The position numbers were made by a program, and so were the translations under genes. 64,000 bases of DNA from an uncultured Eggerthella sp. (lineage in GTDB: Bacteria > Actinomycetota > Coriobacteriia > Coriobacteriales > Eggerthellaceae): NCBI GenBank assembly GCA_900553605.1, contig USDX01000006.1, positions 33,145 to 97,144 on the forward strand, read 5' to 3'. Position 1 is the stretch's first letter. Every line of letters starts with the position of its first letter. Below, in pieces: positions 26,955 through 35,046 of the stretch. The notes under the pieces were generated by a model that searched no databases, had not been told where the DNA came from, and worked only from the letters and a program-made list of their open reading frames with translations.

Positions 26955-29693
26955 ATGAAGATATCTTTCAACATCCAAGGAATGACATGCGCTGCCTGCT
27001 CGGCGCGCGTCGAGAAAGCCACCAGCGCGGTTGCTGGCGTGGCGAGCGTTGCCGTGAATCTGCTGAAGAATTCAATGGAAGTGCAGCTTGCCGCCGACGC
27101 CAATGCCGCCGAAGTTGCAGCCGCCATTGAGGCAGCCGTGAAGAAGGCGGGCTACGGGGCTAGCCCCAAAGGCCAGGCAGGCGCATCCGCTGGGTCGGGC
27201 GCGGCTGCCGCTGTAGGCTCAGGCTCCGCTGCGGATAATCCGAATGCCACCGCCGAAGCCGAGCAGAAGAGCATGTTGCATCGTCTGATTGCCTCGCTCG
27301 TGTTTACGGTGCCGCTGTTCTACATCTCTATGGGCGACATGTTCGGCTGGCCGTTACCTGGCGTGCTCACTGGCATGGAAAACATGATGGTGTACGGGCT
27401 TACCCTGTTTGTGCTGCTGGTGCCTGTCATTTTCATCAACTTCAAGTTCTTCCGCGTGGGCTTTCGCTCCTTAGTGAACCGTGCCCCCAACATGGATTCG
27501 CTCATTGCCTTGGGCTCGGGCGCTGCTACGGTCTACGGCGTATATGCGCTGTTCAACATGGCATTCTTCATGGGGCATTCCGACATGGAGGCCGCTCATC
27601 ATTTCGCCATGAACCTTTACTTCGAATCGGCAGCCATGATCCTGACGCTTATTACGTTGGGCAAGTATCTGGAAGCGCGCGCGAAGGGCAAAACCACCAG
27701 CTCTCTTTCGAAACTCATGGATCTTTCGCCCAAAATGGCAACGCGCGTGGAAGACGGCGTCGAGGCGCAGGTTCCTGCCGCAAGCGTGCGCGTTGGGGAT
27801 GTGCTCATGGTGCGTACGGGCGAATCGGTGCCGGTTGACGGCGTAGTGCTGGAGGGCGAGGGCTCGGTCGACGAATCCGTCATTACGGGCGAACCTCTGC
27901 CGAAGAGCGTGCACGCTGGCAGCGCGGTGACGGGCGCCACCGTGAACACGGCGGGCTGGTTTACGATGCGTGCCGAACGCGTGGGCGAGGAAACCGTGCT
28001 CGCGGGCATCATTCGCCTGGTCGATGAAGCTACCAGCTCCAAAGCGCCCATCGAAAAGATGGCCGACAAAATCAGCGGCGTGTTCGTGCCCGTGGTTATT
28101 GCCATCGCGGTGGTGGTGTTCGCGGTGTGGCTCGCTGTGGGGGCGGAGCTTTCCGTGGCGCTTACCTACGCGATTTCCGTGCTGGTAATTTCGTGCCCCT
28201 GCGCACTGGGGCTGGCAACGCCTACCGCCATCATGGTGGGCACAGGTCGTGGTGCCGCGAACGGCATTCTGGTGAAGTCGGCCGAGGCGCTGGAAACGGC
28301 GCGTGGCGTGAAGACGGTGGTGCTGGACAAAACGGGCACCATCACCAAGGGCGCCCCGCAGGTGACCGATGTTTTGCCGGCAGAGGGCGTGCGGGCCGAA
28401 GAACTGCTGCGGCTTGCCTATGCGCTCGAAAAGCCTTCTGAGCATCCGTTGGCCCGCGCGATGATGCTGTATGCAGCAGGCGGCATCGGGGCTGATGCGG
28501 TAAAAGAGTCTGCCGAGCTGGTTTCCGGGTTCAAGCAGGTTCCTGGTCAGGGCGTTTCTGCCTGCGTTTCGGGTGTGGTGTGCTATGCGGGCAATGCGCG
28601 CATGATGGCCGAATGCGGCATTGCGGTGGACGCTTCGCAGGCTGAAGGACTCGCTGACGAAGGCAAAACCGTTACCTATTTCGCTTGCGATGGCAAGTTG
28701 GTGGGCGTTATTGCGGTGGCTGATGTGCCGAAGGCAACCAGCGCTGTCGCCATTGCGCAGTTGCGGGCGATGGGCATTCGCACAGTGATGCTCACGGGCG
28801 ATGCCGAGCGAACCGCTCTTGCGGTGCAGCGTCAGGTGGGCACCGACGAGGTTATTGCCGGCGTGCTGCCCGCCGAAAAAGAGCGCATCGTGCGTCAGCT
28901 TTCTGCGAAGGCTCCCGTTGCTATGGTGGGCGACGGCATCAATGATGCCCCGGCGTTGGCTCGCGCGGATGTGGGCATTGCCATTGGCGCGGGTACCGAT
29001 ATTGCGCTTTCGAGCGCCGATATCGTGCTGATGCATAGCGACTTGGCCGACGTGCCGGCGGCCCTTGATCTTTCGCGCGCCACCATGCGCAACATCAAGC
29101 AGAACCTGTTTTGGGCGCTGTTCTACAACGCCATCTGCATCCCTGTGGCGGCGGGCGTGTTCGCGTGGGTGGGCTTCAGCCTGAATCCGATGATTGCGGC
29201 GGCGGCCATGAGCGTAAGCTCGGTGTGCGTGGTGACCAACGCTTTGCGCTTGCGCGGCTGGAAGCCGCAGCGTTTGTTGGCGCCAACGGGCGCTGGCGCC
29301 GCGGCCGTTGCGGTTGCGGACGGCGGAGCTGCGAGCGGAGCGGCGGCAAGCGCTGATGCCGCTGGCGAGATAGCGAGCAGTCTAACCTCAGCCAATGAAG
29401 TTGTCGGTGGCGTTTCCCCAAGCGGTGGGGTGCTGTCGAACCCGAGCGCGAACGCATTCGCTACAAATTCGCACCCTTCCTCATTCAGCGAAAGGCACCT
29501 GCGCATCGAAGGCATGAAATGCCACAAATGCGCAGGTCGTGTGCGTGGAGCGTTGGAGGTGGTGCCTGGCGTACAAAGCGCCGAAGTCGATCTCGAAGGT
29601 AAGCAGGCCACGGTGCATCTTAGCGATTCCGTGCCCAATGAAGTGCTTGTCGGAGCTGTGATTGAAAAGGGTTTCGAAGCAGAAATGCTGTAG
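26955..29693 (+). CDS. copA: Cu(+)-exporting P1B-type ATPase
   Basis: A 912-residue copper efflux pump. An N-terminal heavy-metal domain carries GMTCAACS (C12, C15). After eight membrane segments' worth of core come the actuator TGEPLPKS, the metal-site C414-P-C416, the phosphorylation site D458-KTGT, MLTGD and GDGINDAPAL. A second heavy-metal domain lies at the extreme C-terminus (GMKCHKCAG, C856 and C859), joined by an Ala/Gly/Ser-rich linker of about 90 residues. Most CopA proteins carry their metal-binding domains only at the N-terminus. The start is ATG 26955 after AAGAGGAG. Context with csoR fits copper detoxification. Confidence 0.95.
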   Translation: MKISFNIQGMTCAACSARVEKATSAVAGVASVAVNLLKNSMEVQLAADANAAEVAAAIEAAVKKAGYGASPKGQAGASAGSGAAAAVGSGSAADNPNATAEAEQKSMLHRLIASLVFTVPLFYISMGDMFGWPLPGVLTGMENMMVYGLTLFVLLVPVIFINFKFFRVGFRSLVNRAPNMDSLIALGSGAATVYGVYALFNMAFFMGHSDMEAAHHFAMNLYFESAAMILTLITLGKYLEARAKGKTTSSLSKLMDLSPKMATRVEDGVEAQVPAASVRVGDVLMVRTGESVPVDGVVLEGEGSVDESVITGEPLPKSVHAGSAVTGATVNTAGWFTMRAERVGEETVLAGIIRLVDEATSSKAPIEKMADKISGVFVPVVIAIAVVVFAVWLAVGAELSVALTYAISVLVISCPCALGLATPTAIMVGTGRGAANGILVKSAEALETARGVKTVVLDKTGTITKGAPQVTDVLPAEGVRAEELLRLAYALEKPSEHPLARAMMLYAAGGIGADAVKESAELVSGFKQVPGQGVSACVSGVVCYAGNARMMAECGIAVDASQAEGLADEGKTVTYFACDGKLVGVIAVADVPKATSAVAIAQLRAMGIRTVMLTGDAERTALAVQRQVGTDEVIAGVLPAEKERIVRQLSAKAPVAMVGDGINDAPALARADVGIAIGAGTDIALSSADIVLMHSDLADVPAALDLSRATMRNIKQNLFWALFYNAICIPVAAGVFAWVGFSLNPMIAAAAMSVSSVCVVTNALRLRGWKPQRLLAPTGAGAAAVAVADGGAASGAAASADAAGEIASSLTSANEVVGGVSPSGGVLSNPSANAFATNSHPSSFSERHLRIEGMKCHKCAGRVRGALEVVPGVQSAEVDLEGKQATVHLSDSVPNEVLVGAVIEKGFEAEML

Positions 29694-29707
29694 TGCTAGC
29701 AAAACGG

Positions 29708-29737
29708 CACGGAGCCTGCCAGCTGGCAGGCTCCGTG
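29708..29737. terminator. Bidirectional terminator after copA
   Basis: A perfect 15-bp palindromic stem with no loop bases (CACGGAGCCTGCCAG plus complement) lies between convergent copA and the leftward Cys-rich protein gene. TTTGTT follows on the plus strand; the minus strand has CCGTTTTG after the stem. Confidence 0.85.
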
Positions 29738-29780
29738 TTTGTTCCTCGTATCAGGAGCAGGAGTAGTTGGTGCGTGAGAG

Positions 29781-30437
29781 CTATTCGCCCTTTTCCGCCC
29801 TGGCCTTGCGGGCCTTTTCCATGATTTCGGTTGGCGAATCGAAGTCGTCGGTGCTGGCGCTGCCGGGCGCTACCCATTCGTCGAGATGCTTAACCACCAT
29901 GCCGATGTTCTCAACGTAGGCGTAGATCTCGAACTCGCGCTTGCAGCGGAAGGTGCACTGCACGCAGGGGTTCTTGTCGCAGTAGGCGAATGCGTCTTCA
30001 TCTGCCAGGGCAAACACCACAGGAGGCCACTTCTTGGGAGTGACGTACTTGTACTGCATGCCCGTGAACGTCTTGAGTCCAAACCAGCGGGGTTTGCACG
30101 TGGAATCGATGGAACGCCAGTTCACGTTGATGCAGTTGTTGTTCATGCCGCCAAGAATCTGGTAGGTCAGCTTGAAGCGGTCTTCGACGTCGGCTGCATC
30201 TACGAGTTCGATGCGATCCATAGGCTTGCCGCAGCAGTTCGGCTTGAAATCGACATGGGCATACGGCGGTTCGAACAGAAGCGAACGCTCGCCGTCGTTG
30301 GTGCAGGTGATTTCGACATTGCCGTCGATGCCGGCAAGAATGGCGCCGCATTCGCTGCAGCGATAGTAGGGAAGGTGCGCTGAGCTGACGCGCGGCTTCC
30401 AGGTCGCATGGGTTCGGGTCGGGCTAAATTCTGCCAT
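29781..30437 (-). CDS. Cys-rich desulfoferrodoxin-like protein of unknown function
   Basis: A 218-residue soluble protein with two cysteine-rich parts. Near the N-terminus, YYRCSECGAIL and later PNCCGKPM match the spacing of the rubredoxin-like iron centre in desulfoferrodoxin. A second group, YCDKNPCVQCTFRCKREF, lies near residue 165-180. This suggests binding of iron or zinc. The superoxide reductase active-site histidines cannot be assigned with confidence. ATG 30437 is used because AAGGGGGAA precedes it. Divergent from the crotonase gene with a 137-base shared control region. Confidence 0.6.
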   Translation of the reverse strand: MAEFSPTRTHATWKPRVSSAHLPYYRCSECGAILAGIDGNVEITCTNDGERSLLFEPPYAHVDFKPNCCGKPMDRIELVDAADVEDRFKLTYQILGGMNNNCINVNWRSIDSTCKPRWFGLKTFTGMQYKYVTPKKWPPVVFALADEDAFAYCDKNPCVQCTFRCKREFEIYAYVENIGMVVKHLDEWVAPGSASTDDFDSPTEIMEKARKARAEKGE

Positions 30438-30499
30438 TGTTCCCCCTTCTTTCGGCAGTATGAGCCAGTAAATACGAAGTTGAAAGCCCCTTGCTGTCC

Positions 30500-30529
30500 T
30501 TGACAAGGGACGCTTTGAAAAACTACGAT
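30500..30529 (+). promoter_or_regulatory. Candidate promoter of the crotonase gene
   Basis: TTGACA at 30500-30505 and TACGAT at 30524-30529 are 18 bases apart, 46 bases before the crotonase start. The -35 is consensus; the -10 is a 4/6 match. Confidence 0.5.
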
Positions 30530-30574
30530 TTATCTATCTTATACGAGATTTCCAATATGGAAGGGGAAGTGCGC

Positions 30575-31450
30575 ATGAGCGTATATCAGGAGGCATACAA
30601 GTTGCCCGAATTCAAGTATGAGTATGAGCGCCTCAAGGTTGACGTCCGTGGCCCGATCCACGTTGTTTCCTTCGACGATGCTGCTAACTTGAATGCAATG
30701 TCTTACCAGCAGATGGCCGACTTCAACGACTATCTGAAGAAGGTCCGTATGGACCCCGAGTGCCGCGTAATCGTTCTCACCGGCGAGGGCAAGTCCTTCT
30801 GCGCAGGCTTCAACCTGAACGAGCTCAACTTCGAGCCCCCTGCAGACATGGGCCGCGCTCAGCGCGATCACTGCATCATGCAGACCATCTGCTCCGACCA
30901 GGCTGTTAACATGCGCAACGCTATGCAGCCCATCATCGGTGCTCTCAAGGGCCATGCAGTAGGCGGCGGCCTCTCCCTGGCTTGCGCTTGCGACCTGCGC
31001 GTTTGCGGTGAGTCCTTCAAGATGCAGGCAGGCTACCTGAACATCGGCCTTACCGGTACCGACATGTCCGGTTCTTACTATCTCCCCCGCATCGTGGGCT
31101 ACGCTCGCGCTGCTGAGGCTCTGATGACTGCTCGCCGCATTGGCGCAGAAGAGCTGAAGGAATGGGGCTTCGCCAACAAGGTTGTTGCTGACGAGGATGT
31201 TGTAGAAGAGGCCGTAAAGATGGCAGAGGCTATGGTTAAGAACTCTGCTCCTCTGGGTCTTCGCCTTACCAAGGAATCCCTGCAGGTTTCCCTCGACAAC
31301 TCCTTCGAGTCTCAGATCAAGATGGAGAACCGCAACCAGGTTCTGGCTTCTCAGACCGAGGACAACCGTCGTGGCGTTCGCAAGATGAATCCGAAACTGC
31401 GCGACGAGGTTAAGGCTCATCCCGAGAACTTCGCCTTCTCCAACATGTAA
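30575..31450 (+). CDS. Crotonase (enoyl-CoA hydratase/isomerase) family protein
   Basis: A 291-residue crotonase-fold protein. The CoA-binding and oxyanion-hole segments GKSFCAGFNL and KGHAVGGGLSLACACD are clear. The two glutamates that catalyse hydration in enoyl-CoA hydratase (Glu144 and Glu164 in the rat enzyme) fall here on Ser134 and Tyr154, with the same 20-residue spacing. A TGTDMSG loop (D163) follows. It is therefore unlikely to be a simple hydratase and may be an isomerase or another crotonase activity. ATG 30575 follows AAGGGGA. Codon use is highly biased toward C-ending codons, which suggests strong expression. Confidence 0.85.
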   Translation: MSVYQEAYKLPEFKYEYERLKVDVRGPIHVVSFDDAANLNAMSYQQMADFNDYLKKVRMDPECRVIVLTGEGKSFCAGFNLNELNFEPPADMGRAQRDHCIMQTICSDQAVNMRNAMQPIIGALKGHAVGGGLSLACACDLRVCGESFKMQAGYLNIGLTGTDMSGSYYLPRIVGYARAAEALMTARRIGAEELKEWGFANKVVADEDVVEEAVKMAEAMVKNSAPLGLRLTKESLQVSLDNSFESQIKMENRNQVLASQTEDNRRGVRKMNPKLRDEVKAHPENFAFSNM

Positions 31451-31506
31451 GTTTTCTTTCGAAGGTGCTGCTATAGGAGCGGTGCTGAACGAAAGATTGC
31501 CATCAG

Positions 31507-31530
31507 AGCGGCACCCAATTGGGTGCCGCT
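31507..31530 (+). terminator. Intrinsic terminator of the crotonase gene
   Basis: A perfect 24-base palindrome (AGCGGCACCCAA and complement) runs straight into TTTTTTT, 56 bases after the crotonase stop. Confidence 0.93.
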
Positions 31531-31720
31531 TTTTTTGTTTGGGGAGGCGTGGCGGTGCCCACGGGAGCCGCCACGCTGTACGGTACGCGCCGCCCGCCCA
31601 TGGCGCCACGCTGCGCAGTATGCGGTTGCCGCGCATGGGAGCCGCCGAGAAGCTGATTACGATGCTAAGCTGGGTCCGCCCTGATCAAATCGCTATTCCA
31701 AAGCCGCTCCGAGAGTCCAG

Positions 31721-31902
31721 AAACAAAAATCTCGACGTTTTTGCAACTTTTTTGCGATTGCGGATTGAGGCGAGCTTCCCAATTGCGGATTGAGGCGCAA
31801 AAGCGCAGGTAATCGGTTGCATGACGGCCTGTTTTCGCTTTGTGGGGACGGAAGAGAGTCCGTAATCGCAAAAAAGTTGCAAAAACGCCTCAATTTTTGT
31901 TT
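31721..31902. repeat. Long inverted repeat, 44-bp arms
   Basis: Arms at 31721-31764 and about 31859-31902 match at about 39 of 44 positions, with an identical core GTTTTTGCAACTTTTTTGCG extended a few bases on each side. The ~94-base centre contains the direct repeat TTGCGGATTGAGGCG twice (31758 and 31783). The arms could fold into a long stem or be the ends of a small non-autonomous mobile element; no target duplication was identified. Confidence 0.75.
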
Positions 31903-32030
31903 TCACGGTGGGCGGATTGCCCTAACGGGTAGATTTCGCAATGGGCGGATCGCCGAAACAGGGCAAATCATGCAGATGTGCGGATTCTCGTTGGCAGCAT
32001 CGCGGTCGGGGTTAGGGTTACCATCAGACG

Positions 32031-32230
32031 GAGCGGCAGCCTGTGCCTTGCCGCATTGGGAGGGGCTGGCCAAGTGGAGCGGCGGCGCGAGCAGAGGGGC
32101 CTTGCGGCTAGCCGAGTAGAGCGGCAGCGCAGGCAGCAACGCCTGGGGCTATCGATCGGATGGAGCAGCCCCTGGGCCTTGCAGCATTGGGTTAGGCGGC
32201 GGCAACGCAGGCAGAGGGCCTCGCGTTGGC
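32031..32230 (+). repeat. Imperfect tandem repeat, about 42-46 bp
   Basis: Units beginning GAGCGGC(A/G)GC or GAGCAGCC start at 32031, 32077, 32119 and 32163, each with a later GGGCCTTGC- or GCATTGGG-type segment. Too diverged and frame-broken to be coding. Confidence 0.6.
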
Positions 32231-32461
32231 CTTACGCGGCGGGAAGTGAGGATTATCAAGCTTTGGGCAGAGGCTCCCATAAGGCAAAAAATAAATCTGT
32301 TCAGACATGATTGAAGAAGATAATAACCTCTGTTGGGCAGCTAATTTTTTGCAAACTGTGCATATTTTTTAAGACTATTTGACGAAAGCGCTTGCTGATG
32401 TTGAAATAGACGCACTTAGTCGTTATTGAAGTAATTTTTGAGGCAGAGAAGAGGATACCCT

Positions 32462-33187
32462 ATGGCCCGTAGGTACGATAGCGAAGCGGTACGAAATCGC
32501 GTGCTTTCGGCGAGCGTTCGCCTGTTCTTGGAGCGTGGATACCACGGCACTACCATGGCGGCCATCCTAAAAGAAGCCGATGTTTCCTCGAGTTCGTTCC
32601 AAAACGTCTTCGGAAACAAAGACGGAGTCATGTATGAGCTGATGAAGCTTATGTTCTCGGGGCAGTTTTCGGCGGCTGATTCGGCTGTCGCTTTGCTGGG
32701 TCCCAATGCTAGCCCGGCTTTTACGTATGCGCTCGAGACGTCTATTCAGCTCACCATTGCCGAATTAAGCGAAATCATTCGCGGTCTGTATCTGCAGGCA
32801 TATATCAGCGAACGTTCCCTGGAGTACATTCGCCGCAATACCGCGAAGCATCTTCAAAAAATGTTCCAGCAGTACAACCCCTCATTCGATGAAGAAGATT
32901 TCTACCAGATGGACATCGGAACATCGGGCTTGATGTTTGGCTTCATGCTGCGCCCGTGCAGCGACGATTTTCCGCTAGACGAGAAAATCGAACGCTATCT
33001 GCAGATGAGCCTTTCCGTGCTGAATGTGCCGGCGGAAGAGCGCGTTGCCATCATTGAGGGCATAAAACAGCAAGATTTGCGTTCCATTGCAAAGGCTGCT
33101 GTGAAGCAACTTTTCGATGTGCTGTCCGACACCTTTGACCTTGAGATCCAGGCGCAAATATTCGGCGAGGAAGAGTCCGCCGGGTAA
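32462..33187 (+). CDS. TetR family transcriptional regulator
   Basis: A 241-residue regulator. The N-terminal helix-turn-helix is visible (RNRVLSASVRLFLERGYHG through AILKEADVSSSSFQNVFGNK), typical of TetR proteins. The ligand domain (about 60-240) is not assigned to a known inducer. ATG 32462 is used (GAGGA 7 bases upstream) rather than TTG 32438. It lies 363 bases before the Ntn-hydrolase gene, on the same strand, and may control it or itself. No clear palindromic operator was found upstream. Confidence 0.88.
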   Translation: MARRYDSEAVRNRVLSASVRLFLERGYHGTTMAAILKEADVSSSSFQNVFGNKDGVMYELMKLMFSGQFSAADSAVALLGPNASPAFTYALETSIQLTIAELSEIIRGLYLQAYISERSLEYIRRNTAKHLQKMFQQYNPSFDEEDFYQMDIGTSGLMFGFMLRPCSDDFPLDEKIERYLQMSLSVLNVPAEERVAIIEGIKQQDLRSIAKAAVKQLFDVLSDTFDLEIQAQIFGEEESAG

Positions 33188-33550
33188 AGAGCGCTCCGAA
33201 TAGCAGCCCGAAAGGCGTAGGCTTGCTGCCCTCTTGCGGGGTGGCAGTATCGCTGCGCGGCGGCTTGCGAGCGTAATTGTTGCCCATCTGTGGGGCAACG
33301 GAACCGCCAAGCGGCTGCTTGCGAGCGTCGGGTGCCAATTGCTGCCATCTAGCGGGGTGACAGAACCAGACGGGCTCCCGCATCCCCTAATGGTGCAGTT
33401 GTTGCCCCTCATGCGGAGTGGCGGGGTGGATGCTTTGCTGGTTGCCCTAGAATGAAGAAGGGGAATCCGCCGAACTTTGGTCCGGTTTGCGCAACTGCTG
33501 GCGTGGTGGCGGCAAAAGGGTTCTGTCATTCTTGGGGGATAGGAGCTCGC
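33188..33550 (+). repeat. Tandem repeat between TetR and hydrolase genes
   Basis: Four imperfect units, each opening TTG(C/T)TGCC, start at 33223, 33277, 33339 and 33399 (54-62 bp apart). Most contain a short self-pairing segment such as TTGCTGCCNNCTNGCGGGG with GGCAG, and GGCTTGCGAGCG or GCTTGCGAGCG recurs at about 33262 and 33317. No gene is evident in this 363-base gap. Confidence 0.6.
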
Positions 33551-34648
33551 ATGGGTGTTTTCGCAGGTAATTCCAAAACAGCGAAGGCGGGTTTGCTGTT
33601 CGCAGCGTCTGCCGGTGCGGTAGCTGTGGTTGCAGTTGGGGCGTTAGCTGCTTCGCGCATCAGAACGCTTAGTTCGCTGAAGAAGTTGTCCAGTTTTGCC
33701 GGGTCGTACAATCTGTACGAAAGCACGGTTGCGTATCGTTACGACCTTGATGCCATTATTAAGGCGGGGGTTGAAGACGACCAAGCCTATATCGACGCGG
33801 TGTGCAAACAGGTATTTCCCGGCATTCCCGTAAAGGTCGAGGCACCGAAGTTCGCCTGCAGTGCATTTTGCGCCGAAGCACCAGGGAGCGTTCTGATGGG
33901 CCGCAACTACGATTTCAAGGACGACACCTCTGCGCTTTTGGTCCGCACGCATCCGAAGGGCGGGTATGCGTCCATTGCCTTTTCGGCGCTGAACAATTTG
34001 GGCGCCAATATGCCCGAGGAAAGCCTGAAAGGCAAAATCGCGGCGATGCTGGGGCCCTTCGCAAGTCTTGATGGTATCAACGAAAAGGGCGTTTCCATAG
34101 CGGTGCTTACGCTTGATAGCTCTCCTACCAGGCAAAACAATGGCAAGCCGAAAATCAATACCTCGCTGGCCATTCGTTTGGTGCTCGATAGGGCGGCAAG
34201 CACGCAGGAAGCGGTAGACTTGCTGGGCTCGTACGATATGGTCGCCATGGCTGGCCGTGACTACCACTTTTTCATCAACGATGCTTCTGGCGACAGCCGC
34301 GTTGTTGAATACGACCCGCAAAATCCCGCGCGCCCTATGGTTGTTACGCATGCGCGCGAAATCACCAACTACTACGCGTGCTACGCCAACGAGGTTATGC
34401 CGAATCAGAAGAATGGCGCTTTGGGACATGGCAAGGAACGTGCGCTCGCCATTGCCGAGGTGCTTGATAACGCGCAGCCGCAAACGAAGGAAGTTGCCTG
34501 GAAGGCGCTGCGTGATTCTTCGCAGGAACCGAACCCGGAAGACATCACCAGCAATACGCAATGGTCCATCGTGTATGACAACATCAACTGCACTGCCGAT
34601 TTCGTCTTGCGGCGAAACTGGGGCGAAGTGTTCAGTTTTGTCGTGTAG
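33551..34648 (+). CDS. Membrane-anchored choloylglycine-hydrolase-like amidase
   Basis: A 365-residue member of the linear amide C-N hydrolase group (bile salt hydrolase/penicillin V acylase, Ntn fold). A hydrophobic segment at residues 13-34 looks like a signal anchor. The catalytic cysteine is probably C103 in KFACSAFCAEA, followed by the typical MGRNYDFKDD. Later motifs SLDGINEKGVSIAVL and YDNINCTADFVLRRNWGE also fit the family. The cysteine is internal, so activation would need cleavage just before it. Substrate unknown; bile salts, N-acyl amines and peptide-like amides are all possible. ATG 33551 follows AGGAG. Confidence 0.8.
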   Translation: MGVFAGNSKTAKAGLLFAASAGAVAVVAVGALAASRIRTLSSLKKLSSFAGSYNLYESTVAYRYDLDAIIKAGVEDDQAYIDAVCKQVFPGIPVKVEAPKFACSAFCAEAPGSVLMGRNYDFKDDTSALLVRTHPKGGYASIAFSALNNLGANMPEESLKGKIAAMLGPFASLDGINEKGVSIAVLTLDSSPTRQNNGKPKINTSLAIRLVLDRAASTQEAVDLLGSYDMVAMAGRDYHFFINDASGDSRVVEYDPQNPARPMVVTHAREITNYYACYANEVMPNQKNGALGHGKERALAIAEVLDNAQPQTKEVAWKALRDSSQEPNPEDITSNTQWSIVYDNINCTADFVLRRNWGEVFSFVV

Positions 34649-35046
34649 CTGCGTAGCTGCGTGGTTGCGGGGCGTGGCGTGTTTTGCGAGCGGGCTCAGG
34701 TGAGCAGGTGCGCTTGACTCGGTTGGCGCGCCTCAATCTGGCGAACCAGTCGCCCAGCTCATTTGGCAGTGCCCCAATTTAGCGAACCGATTGTCCGGCT
34801 CGCTAAACGGCGCCCAATAAAGCGCAGGCTGCCTTGTTTTGCTTGCTGACAGCTCTTGCCTGACGGAGAGGGTTGCCTGCTTCCCCGTTTGCCGGAGAGG
34901 GTTGCCTGTTTCCCCCATTCGCTGCATCGCGCATGGCTTGTTGATATGGGCCCCTCGTATCCTGATTCTGGCGCAAGGCCAGCGCGCACCGTATCATAGA
35001 AAGCGAACGACGCGCCGTAACAGGAAGCGGCGAAAAGGAGGGCGCT
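34649..35046 (+). repeat. Gene-free interval with 41-bp and 30-bp repeats
   Basis: Units starting CAAT(C/T)T(G/A)GCGAACC lie at 34734 and 34775, exactly 41 bases apart, and a third partial unit (CAATAAAGCGC) starts at 34815. Further on, CGGAGAGGGTTGCCTG occurs twice, about 31 bases apart (34864-34911). No gene is supported. Confidence 0.6.

Larger units (their letters stand above)
31451..32461. other. 1-kb gene-free interval with repeats
   Basis: No credible gene. Holds the crotonase terminator, a GC-rich stretch with repeated GGGAGCCGCC and GCCACGCTG words (31550-31650), an inverted repeat (31721-31902), and a run of imperfect tandem repeats (32031-32230). The last 150 bases before the TetR gene turn AT-rich and probably hold its promoter. 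Confidence 0.6.

Noticed and set aside
27471..29036. 521-residue His/Arg-rich open frame opposite copA
   Set aside because: Composition reflects GC-rich copA read in antisense; copA is complete.
31451..32461. Small genes in the interval after the crotonase
   Set aside because: All open frames are short, overlap on both strands and cover tandem or inverted repeats.
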